23,662 nucleotides of DNA from Hypsibius dujardini (taxonomy: Eukaryota > Tardigrada > Eutardigrada > Parachela > Hypsibiidae). Below the pieces are notes generated by a model, which was not told where the DNA came from, did no database searches, and saw only the letters and a program-made list of their open reading frames with translations. The position numbers and the translations under genes were made by a program. The stretch lies in contig LRSR01013011.1 of the NCBI GenBank assembly GCA_001579985.1, positions 1 through 23,662 on the forward strand, given 5' to 3'. The stretch's first letter is position 1. Every line of letters starts with the position of its first letter. Below are positions 7,735 to 16,155 of the stretch, in pieces.

Positions 7735-10088
7735 ATGGACGCTGCCCAGTGGCATGATTATTTACGGACCTTCATACAAATGAGGTTGCCAATACCAAGC
7801 GCTACATTGAGTGAAGCCAACAGCGTTGTGTCCCTTTCAGCGGCAGGAAAAAGGAGCGTCAGTCAGACGAGTTTGGACTCTCGCCGCAGCCACAGCAGCG
7901 TGACAAGTTGGTTCCGGACGCTTTTACCAACTGCGCGTAGTTCCCACTCGCCATCTTCAACCTCACCAGACACATCTACGGAACTGCAGGTAAAAGCATG
8001 CCAACCGCAACTAAGTTTCATCAAGAGTTGACCTAAAAGTAAAAGATAAAAATGCATGACACTCAGTGGCGCGCCGAGCTTTGGTTTAAGGGGGGGGGTG
8101 TTGTTATTTTTTCCAAAATTCGTTTTTTGTTGTATCCGAAATATTTCCGATTGAACGTAAGGGGGGGGGGAGTATTGCATGACAATTCTTCATCATGGTG
8201 TTTTTTCTCTAAATGGGGGACCTTTAGGGCACTTTTTTTACATTCGAGGGGGGGGGGGTTTAGATCAACAAAACACCCCCCGTCGGCGCGCCACTGATGA
8301 CACTAGAAACAGGGACGAAACTTAATTTAATTATTCCGTTTCTCGGCAAAACACACGATGCAGGCATTTTTAGTCATTAAAAACGTTTCATTTTTATAAA
8401 CGTCCCTGGCACTCGTAGCCAAATTCCAGCTGCTCATAAACTAATCAGCTGTTTAATTAGCCTTTTGCCAATCCTTACAAGGAAATGAGATCATTCTGGA
8501 CTGCGAATTTCTTTATATCTGTTTGCTGTTACCGATGCACTGTTGCCTGGTCTCTTCAATTCCGTCGAGAAAATCGGCAGAGAACCAGAACTACTATTTT
8601 AAATTAAATAAAGCTAACCAGTGGTAGTATATAGAGGGCGCTGTCTATGTTACTGAAACATGTATTAATTGATTATTTGATTTTGAACGGACTGATCGAT
8701 TGGATAAACGCAGAGACCAGGCAATAGTGCATCGGTAACAGCAAACAGATATAAAGGAATCCACCATCCAGAGTGGTACTTCATTTTCCTTGTTAGGTGA
8801 AACCGCTGTTGGATGCTGATGATATATCCAGGCCTGATATTGTGAACAAGTTCCTGAAGTGGAGCATCAACCGCTTGATTGCCAGTTACCGGAAGCAACC
8901 CTCGGAGAAGCCCTTATCATCGCGTGAGTACCTTCTGGCATTTCAAAACAAAACGACAATATCACCCGAAGAAAAGGTCGCCCTTGAAGAATGGTTAACC
9001 GCGCTGCGACCGCTCTCCCCGCTGCCGCCACTCACGTCCCCGCTCGAAGGCGCAAACTGGGCGACTTTGATGGGACTCTTTTTGTTGGATCAAATGGAAA
9101 TTGAATTCGGAGAATTTGACTTGTAAGTAAATCGACATATAAGTACGAGGTGAAACTTATAAATCGGCCACCCGGCCAACTTTATTCTTTTCCCTGGCGT
9201 TTCTTATGTTATGAAGACAACAATCACTCTGTAACATCGGATACGGAGTCCCGGTATGTAGGGGCGCCACCGTTTCTTATGAACAGTGCATGCCCAGACT
9301 ACTAGCAACTTGAGCGCCCCCTTGGCCGATTATAAATCGATTTTGGGGGTGGCCGATTTAGAAGTTTTCCCTCGTACTGTCCACGTTTAGTTTAGTTATC
9401 GCGCATATTAGTCGTATTCCGGTGGTATTCAGAGTTCACTCTTAAGAAAAGGGCTGACGCTGCGATCGTCAGTGAAAGAGATAAAAAAAATTAAGGTTGT
9501 AAAAAAAACTATCAAAAACGACAAGAGCGAAGAAATATGTTGAGCCGCGCGTGTCAAAACCAACGGCTGTGAATAGGACTGTACTGTACTGCCGCGTTAG
9601 CTTCGCGCCCCTGTAGCGCCACCCCGGGCGACTTTCCCTCCACTCCGTGTGTTATTGCCCGGGCAGTATATACTGAAAATGCTGTGTTTGTTGCGCGAAG
9701 CTAACGCGGCAGTACAGTACTATAACTCTGTTATTTATTTGCCAGGCTCGAATTCATGCGGAAGGCCTGCCAGGACTACATGGAGGGCGCCATCGGCCGC
9801 GGCAGTGCAGATTTAGAGTACCGCGTGAAAACCCGAAAAGACCTGTGGATGGAGATCGTGGCCTATCCCGGCATAGTGGGGAGCTCCTACAATCCGGATC
9901 GCTACGTGCGGTTTTTGGAGTCTTTGCAGAAACGTCTGTCGGCCGCCGAGTTCTCCGTGGTCACGACGCTGGATGGTGGCTCCACCACGCCCGAGATCCT
10001 GGTCCAGGAGAAGGCTGGCTCTCAGCTGGGAGAGGCCGTCAAAAGGATTAAAGAGAGAAAGACCACGACGAATGATCCTCCTGTCTAA
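7735..10088 (+). CDS. Unrecognised 307-aa protein, three exons
   Basis: Exons are 7735-7989, 8797-9122 and 9746-10088, joined by CAG/GTAAAA to TTAG/GTG and TT/GTAAGT to CCAG/G, all in frame. The ATG follows CCAAG, a good initiation context. Residues about 30-85 are rich in serine (SLSAAGKRSVSQTSL, SRRSHSSVTSW), probably a disordered, phosphorylatable linker. The second and third exons read as helical, non-repetitive sequence: FLKWSINRLIASYRK, SPEEKVALEEWLTAL, a hydrophobic WATLMGLFLLDQ, then LEFMRKACQDYMEG, YNPDRYVRFLESLQKRLS, and a lysine-rich C-terminus. There is no signal peptide. I do not recognise the family; an intracellular helical adaptor is the most I would guess. Both introns host transposon-like insertions. 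Confidence 0.8.
8056..8304. mobile_element. hAT-type MITE with perfect 8-bp target duplication
   Basis: The element (8064-8296, 233 bp) begins CAGTGGCGCGCCGA and ends with its exact inverse TCGGCGCGCCACTG. It is flanked on both sides by the identical 8-mer ATGACACT (8056-8063 and 8297-8304), the signature of hAT transposition. There is no coding capacity. It carries three long G runs on the + strand (8090-8098, 8161-8170, 8248-8258) and a C run (8276-8281). It lies in intron 1 of the 7735 gene, so the sense transcript carries the G runs. Confidence 0.93.
8494..8773. repeat. 44-bp inverted repeat in intron 1 of the 7735 gene
   Basis: Arm 8512-8555 matches the reverse complement of 8712-8755 at 43 of 44 positions. 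Weaker pairing extends outward to 8494 and 8773 (TCTGGA on both). The spacer is about 156 bp. The transcript would form a long hairpin whose right arm ends about 25-40 nt before the acceptor at 8796. It could be a fold-back element or an inverted duplication. Confidence 0.85.
9142..9378. mobile_element. MITE-like element with ~30-bp imperfect inverted ends
   Basis: The left end AGTACGAGGTGAAACTT continues to ATAAATCGGCCACCC. It is mirrored by the right end, which read inward is AGTACGAGGGAAAACTT then CTAAATCGGCCACCC. Inside is a second AAATCGGCC-type motif (9328-9345). Length is 237 bp with no coding capacity. A target duplication is not obvious. It lies in intron 2 of the 7735 gene, 20 bp after the donor. 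Confidence 0.75.
9581..9720. mobile_element. Small palindromic element with 28-bp perfect inverted ends
   Basis: GTACTGTACTGCCGCGTTAG and the following CTTCGCGC (9581-9608) are exactly inverted at 9693-9720. The 140-bp unit has an 84-bp centre containing a second CCCGGGC palindrome pair (9624-9630 and 9658-9664). It ends 25 bp before the acceptor of exon 3 of the 7735 gene. No clear target duplication. Confidence 0.8.
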
Positions 10089-10415
10089 TACATGTTCCTA
10101 AAAATTACCTGACGTCTGAGTAAAGCTGCTTTTGTTGTAGCCCAGATTTTGGTGATTTACCAAGGCTGCTCGCACACTTCACACAAATGGCAAAATAGAA
10201 TTAAAGGTTCGAATGAACCCACAATTCGTACTGTAGCTGATTGAATAACAGCCTCCATCCATCACGTTGTTCGTCTGTCTGTCTGTCTGTCCCTCTGTCT
10301 CTCTGTCTCTCTGTCTCTCTGTCTCTCTGTCTCTCTGTCTCTCTGTCTCTCTGTCTGTCTGTCTGTCTCTCTCTCTCTGCTGGTCCACTGACAAGTGAGT
10401 TCCATTGTTGGTAGG
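10089..10415. repeat. Gap with TCTG/TCTC microsatellite
   Basis: After the stop of the 7735 gene comes unique sequence, then a compound (TCTG)n(TCTC)n tract from about 10271 to 10379. Nothing gene-like is visible apart from the low-complexity frames the microsatellite creates. Confidence 0.85.
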
Positions 10416-10709
10416 TCAGGTGGTGTGGTTGGGAAATCGGGGTTTTGGATGTTGAGGTGATGCGTGCTGGGGGTGATACGTCAAGTTTTGCTGCTGATAG
10501 AAAGAGTTGTCCTGCTGGAACGATGTGTTGCTGCTGCGTTGACGAGGATTCGGCTGCAAGTTGATGTCCGTCGGTGTGCTCTGTAACTACCCTGAAGACC
10601 CACGAGTACTCGAGATGGGTAAAGTGCGGAAATGGTGCGACGGTCCGGAGTCCGGGCAGTGAGAACTCGCGAGGCCAACCGGAACTTATGAAATGAAACT
10701 GAAGAACAC
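10416..10709 (-). CDS. Possible terminal exon region of an unknown gene
   Basis: On the minus strand a good acceptor, TGTTCTTCAG, ends at 10710, after which one frame stays open through 10709 to below 10400. It includes PGLRTVAPFPHFTHLEYSWV, then a Gln/Ser-rich tail. An alternative acceptor (TAGTTACAG at 10581) opens another frame, 10580-10416, ending PNHTT then TGA and rich in Gln, Asn and His (FYQQQNLTYHPQH). The presumptive upstream intron has TTGATTGAT on the minus sense strand, as in other introns here. No upstream exon or family was found, so this may be a gene remnant. Confidence 0.3.
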
Positions 10710-10995
10710 TAACAAGGGGCTGGTGGGCGCTTCGCCGCCAGAGTGAACAAGTCTTATAATATCAATCAATAGCTGTGACTTTAACCTACCTGTTAATACC
10801 AAAAGCTAATCCGGAGCTTGCAAAACAAGATCACAATTTCCATGATTCACACGCTTTTCCTCTTTCGACAACTGAACAATTTCTTTTCTTTTGTGGGTTG
10901 TTTCTGCAGTGGAGACGATTTTGAGAGATTTCTTATACTTCTTTTGAAAGTGATCATTTGAGGCCTGTATAGGCTTAAAAAATGTTTATTTCTTT
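10710..10995. other. Unassigned AT-rich stretch
   Basis: Sequence between the possible minus-strand exon and the hAT element. It includes ATCAATCAAT at 10760-10769. No gene or structured element is seen. Confidence 0.5.
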
Positions 10996-11464
10996 TAGAG
11001 CTGTGCGCGGTTACGAAAACTGGATCCGCGAACCGCACCGCAGCTCAATATACTAACCGTAAACCGCACCGCACCGCGACATTAACTAAAAACCGCACTG
11101 CCGCAGACCGCGGATCACAAAAGTGAAACCGCGACCGCACCGCGAAAACCGCAAATTTTATCAGAATTTGTCTCGATTAATGTACAAGAACAAAATGTAG
11201 TCCGCCTTATCCGATTTGAGACTAGACCGCTCATCGTCAATCACAAAACCGGACTTGTTAAACAACCGCTCACTCGCTACACTGCCGGCTGGTGTCACCA
11301 AATACTTCTTCGCTAATTTGGCCGGGCCAGGTAATTGTCTCTCGTTTGCCTTCCAGAATTCAGTTCGCTGTTTGCGGCGGTTAAAAAATGGGAAACCGCA
11401 ACCGCACCACCGCGGACCGCCGCGCGGTTTGCGGCGGTGCGGTTTGCACACCTCTAACTTCTTG
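10988..11464 (-). mobile_element. Internally deleted hAT transposon
   Basis: The element is 10996-11456 (461 bp). The left end is TAGAGCTGTGCGCGGTT and the right end, read inward, is TAGAGGTGTGCAAACCGC. The flanking 8-mers ATTTCTTT (10988-10995) and ACTTCTTG (11457-11464) match at six of eight positions, consistent with an aged hAT target duplication. Both subterminal regions repeat ACCGCACCGC. The middle keeps the C-terminal part of a transposase on the minus strand. It is non-autonomous because the rest of the gene is missing. Confidence 0.85.
11161..11385 (-). pseudogene. hAT transposase C-terminal dimerisation fragment
   Basis: A minus-strand frame ending at TGA 11161-11163 encodes about 70 residues with the hAT C-terminal signature: EFWKANERQLPGPAKLAKKY, then VTPAGSVASERLFNKSG, then DERSSLKSDKADYILFL. 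This matches the hAT dimerisation region (W, P.L..LA..YL, P..SV.SER.FS, R..L.....D.L.F.). The DDE catalytic core and BED zinc finger are absent, and the upstream frame runs into the subterminal repeats. It cannot make active transposase. Confidence 0.88.
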
Positions 11465-12052
11465 TATGTTAGTGTGATAAATTAATCAAATCCGATCGTG
11501 AATAAACTTCCAACAATCAAACAATCAAACATTGAAGTATACGAACAAGACAGCAGTGTGCTTCTGAAACTTTGGATTTTTTTTCCGGCAAGACTAGAGC
11601 TCGCCGGCAAATGAATTTTTTTTTCCAAAATCTACATAATTTATACGCTATTTGAAAACCAAATTCAGGCTGATCGGCGTGAGCGCTTCCGTTCTGATCC
11701 CTTGTCAGTTAAGTAATCGGCCGATACGCTCCCCATCGGCAAATGTTTTTGTTCCACAAACAGCGAATCCAGTGACAACAACGACCATCAAGTCTCACGG
11801 AATTCCAGTCAACTCACCGATCCGATGAGGCGGCGGAGCGGGACATCCGACTCGCATAGCGGGAACAAAATGGCTGCTGGGTGAGAGGGTTTAGATATGT
11901 GCACAGTATTTGAATTGTGTATGTTATTAGCGAGCCAATGGAAAATCATAAAATGACGCATAAAAGACCTAAAAATATAGAAACAGTGTGCATGATTACG
12001 ATCACATGCATATTCGTTAAAGAAGGACAGCTGAAGTTAGTGAAGTCATGTC
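11465..12052. other. Gap between hAT element and GPCR pseudogene
   Basis: No gene seen. It includes AATCAAACAATCAAAC repeats (11515-11530) and a T-rich patch (11575-11590). Sequence upstream of the pseudogene does not visibly match the 5' flank of the intact GPCR. Confidence 0.55.
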
Positions 12053-12702
12053 GTGAAGTCATGTTCTTCGGAATCATCCTCATCCCAATCGCCGTCGGTG
12101 GGTTCCTCGGAAGCACCGGGTGCAGGAGAACCACCTGGAAAGGCCATACTTACATAACAACTACGCAGAAATAGTCCAGCGAGGCAGTTTTCTAGCTCGT
12201 CCATCAACTCCATCAGCATGACGTTGACCTTTCAGAATGTCTTTAATCTAATTGAATTCTCATGATCAAGTCATGGCTTCTTCAATGGCATTTTCCCGAT
12301 TCATAATGGAAGCCTTTGTCGTTTTTTTTTTCATCCGTAAAGGTCATCTGCCGTATGAAACTCAAGCTCTCATGAAAGTGGAGATTCCAATCACGAAGAT
12401 CGCCTTTATCACGTGCGCGACATTTTTCGCCTGCTCCTCATCGATGGCAATCTATAAAGTGTGGGGACGATTGCGGCAGGAGCTTCAGTCAACCTTGCGC
12501 ATTTCATTGAACTATTTTTGGTAGAAAGGTGAGAGCGACCTGTACGGAACTGTGCATGTCATTTTCAGCTCTTCAGTCCGGATCCTTACTCTATCCCGCA
12601 GACCTAACAGCAACTGGAACTCTTCTACGGCGGATAATCAACCGGAATTTGGCTGCGGAGAAGTGTGTCAAGAGGAAGACCCACCTCCTATCTAACAAGT
12701 AA
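12053..12702 (+). pseudogene. Degenerate copy of the GPCR at 125-2986
   Basis: Three blocks match the intact receptor in order. Block 1 (about 12055-12145) encodes FGIILIPIAVGGFLGS, like TM1. TM2 is then deleted, and AEIVQRGSFLA follows in another frame (12157-12200) before a stop. Block 2 (about 12387-12528) encodes ITKIAFITCATFFAC, the TM6 region, then LRQELQSTLRISLNYFW; the next Trp codon of the intact gene is TAG here (12522-12524). The donor G/GTGAG is kept. Block 3 (12569-12702) follows ATTTTCAG and keeps phase, with LLYPADLTAT then CVKRK against LVYAYLNAT then FVKRK, but has lost NPxxY. Retained introns argue for segmental duplication rather than retrocopying. TM3-TM5 are missing. Confidence 0.85.
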
Positions 12703-13574
12703 GTTGCTCAGCACGGTCCCGCGGCGGTTGGAGCACTTGAAAGGAGGCAAGTGACGATACATCGTTTTCATGGATGAGGCGTAGTGTAACATGTCCCACG
12801 TGAATGGTCGGTGGCAATTTATTTTAAGTTCCGGGAACAGGAGTTCTCAAAGTTAGCTGAAATAATGCCGAAAAACGTATTTCCGAGGAGTCATGTTTGT
12901 TGCAGGAATCTCTGCCCGAGGCCCTACCGCAAATTGCTTTGTTTCTCCCCGCATGAAAGTCAGTTCTGCCTTTATGTAAAGCATGACCTGAAGCCGCTGT
13001 GCAAAAAGGACATTCTTATGCTGTACGGGACGGAAACTGGCCCTCAAGTTCTCCAGATCTCAGTTCGATTAATTATTCTATCAATAGTAATATTAAACGC
13101 CATTTGTGGTAGCGTAAAGCGAAAAGATTGGCCGTTCTGATTCATGAAGTGCGTCGGGAGTGGTCAAAGATTGACGTTGGTTTGTGTGTTCGGACTCACC
13201 AATCTTAGCTGAAACGAGCTCGTATGGTTTAGGAGAACCACGGCCTTCAGATAGAACACCTGTTGTAATTTTAGAACTGCGAGAAGAACTTAAAAGTATT
13301 ACCTCGTACTAGTACTCTATCCAAATATAAATTTTCTTTTCCAGTCAACTGGTACTCATTAGTCAGTAGTGAATTAAGTCGTTGTCAGCCTCTACGGCAG
13401 CAGACAGACACGACAGCAAAAAGAACCCACAACCCTTCGTAAAAGAACAATGACCCCTCGCCAAAAAGGAAACGGGCAAGAGGCATCGCAACAACCGTTA
13501 GAACACAAACAAGGTCCGACAAAACGTGAAAGAGCCTGTTAATCCCTTCTCGCAATTTGGCGCACCCCGCACAT
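12703..13574. other. Gap between pseudogene and PNUTS 3' end
   Basis: No supported gene. A plus-strand frame at 12811-13140 (109 residues, several cysteines) has no recognisable domain and is treated as chance. The 3' UTR of the minus-strand PNUTS homologue must start within this stretch, but no clear poly(A) signal is seen. Confidence 0.5.
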
Positions 13575-16107
13575 CTATCTCTCATGGGAAAAAGTGCAGT
13601 TGGCCCCGTTGCGGCAGCCCTTCGGCAGGTTGAAGTACGAGCACATCCGTATCCCGCTGCTGTTCCGCCGGACCTGCGGGAAGTTTCCCCTCGCCTCGAA
13701 GACAGTGTTTGCGGTGGAATAAGAGTTGGGCGGATAGGACGGGCGTGGTCCACGAGGAGGATGGTCTCCGCCGGACGAGGAATGATGCCAGGGAGGTCGC
13801 TGCTGCATATGCGGAGGATACTGCTGAATGGGCGGCGGTCCGCCGTACTGCTGCGTCGGATAATCTGAACAAAGATGAACACACTTTGTAATCGATCGCA
13901 CTGCCGTTAAGAATTAGTACACATTTTAAAAAAACCCCTAAAGATCAAGGCTTTCTTAATGACATATCAATCAATAGATGGCATATGCTTATTGATAATA
14001 CAAGAACACCAGCAAGACAGGTCCCAGCTCCCAAGCTTAAACTCACATTCCGGACGGATTGCGCTGTAGGCAGGGGTCCCATTAATGCCGGGGTTGCCTT
14101 GGAAGACCGGTGGAGGTGAGTAATGATCTGCGGAAAAATGATGAAAGCAATCAGGCACAGTTTCAGCAATCAAAACCAAGCAAAAGCTATAAGATATCAC
14201 GAGAAAACCATACAAAATAAAGAGGCCCAAAGACATGTCCACCATTCGGAGAAACACAAACGAGACGAAATGTCTAACAAAGACAGACAGACAGTCACAC
14301 ACACATTGATAAATAGATAAGATAGATAAACAAACAGCGGGATAAGTAGATAAACAGACAGACACAAATAACTAGGCAAATAGACAGCAGACACCCAGAC
14401 AGACAAACAGAAAGATAGATAGACAGACATTTTTACAGGCAGGTACATAGACAAGCAAATGCATGGATAGACAAAGAGATAGACAGTCACATATATAGGC
14501 AGATAGGTAGAGAATCAGATACACAGACAGACAATCTCAAAGAGAGATAGACATAGTCACGTATATGGGTAGACAAACATTTTTAGGGACTGACAGACAA
14601 CAAGATAAAGACATGCGATAGACAATACACAATAAGAAAGAGATATAAGGCAGATATAAGATGGTAGATAAAAATAAAGATGAGCTCTCAGGAAATATGA
14701 GTAAAGACACGCAGTCGAACGACAAGTCGACAACCGCAGAATTACGCAACAAGAAAATGATTCGGGCCATGAAAATAATCACTAACGGGCATCTGAGTTC
14801 GTGACGATAGTGGGCGGGCCATCGATCCGTGTTGAATTGTTAACTGCCAGTGCCTTTGCTAGCCGGACCGCAAAGTCTGGTGCCACTGTCGGCGCGTCCG
14901 CGGTCTTGGTCGTAGTAGTGCTTCCCACTCCAGGAGTCAGTGACACACCACCGGTTTCTCGCTCCGACGGTCCGTTGATCACTCCGGTGAACTGAAACGG
15001 CGGTTGCTGCTGCTGTGGCTGCGGTGACACCGGTGGCAGGCCGCCGACCATCGGCGGATCCCGCAGCGGACCGCGCGGTGCGAGCATCAACGGCTGCGAC
15101 AGATTCATACCCGGCCGCAACAGTGGAATCAGTTTACAGTGCTCAGGGACCGATCCCTTCACCACCAGCGAGTCTGCCGGCTCCTCCGGACAATCAGGCA
15201 GACTAAACGACGGGAAACGACCAGAACAAAAAAGAACAGATCAGTATATTAAATACTACACCCGTCATTCAAGGAACAATATCCTTTAATCAAGGCAAAA
15301 ACTTCTTTGGCAACAAAAAAACAATAGAGAAGGTGCGGGTGAAAAACCCTTGAGGAATGTGTAGGAGGAAAGGGGAGGGATGCCGCGGAGGGATGCCGCG
15401 GAGGGATGCTTACTCTTCTCGGTTGTGGAAGGTGGTCAGCGAGCCGGAGAGGGAGTGGCGCGCGGTGGACGCGGACAGGGCCAGCCGTTCCACACTGTCT
15501 TTCCCGGGGACGATGAGCGGGGGCGGGAGGCCAGACAATGCCGGCGGGGTGTACCAAGGGTGTTCGTCGACCACCTCTGCGGCGTGGTCCTCGTACTGCG
15601 CGTGCTCTAAGCTCTTTCGCTCGGACTGCGAATCGGACTTTTTGATGTCGATCCCGGTGACGGCTTGTCCGGTCCGGTAAACGTTCTCTGCAAAAGAGGG
15701 AAAAACACTTTTAGACTCTGCCGCAATCGGTCCTTACTCGGCGTGAACAATGGCAAACCGGAAGCCGGTACAGTACAACCAATCAAGCAATCAAGCAAAT
15801 AAGTGACTACAACGAATATAGAAATTCCATCAATCGTAAATCAATTAACCAATCGAGCGCATGCTCATTAGTGCCTCAACTGAGTATGGTAGTCCGTTTT
15901 TTAGTAAACAACACAATCAATTTGCTTTCCATGACGACTAATAAACACCACCACAATAGGATGGCCAGTGTAATGGACTTGGTTTGCCGGGAAATAGGGC
16001 TGTGGTGTTCGTGTGCACTATACCGAGAGATGGAGAGCAGTAACGTTTCTACTAAACCCGGCAATCGGCATTCCACAGAAACATTTTGTAGATATGTTCT
16101 TTTTTAC

Positions 16108-16155
<48 letters not shown>

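Noticed and set aside
10179-10394. Arg/Asp/Gln/Thr repeat protein on the minus strand
   Set aside because: It is the translation of the TCTG/TCTC microsatellite, with no independent coding support.
12811-13140. 109-residue plus-strand frame with several cysteines
   Set aside because: No domain, splice junction or family resemblance, and it lies next to a pseudogene; chance is the simplest reading.
13385-13882. Alternative minus-strand frame over the PNUTS last exon
   Set aside because: The frame giving the CCCH zinc finger joins upstream exons in phase and ends properly at 13575; the other frame has no motif.
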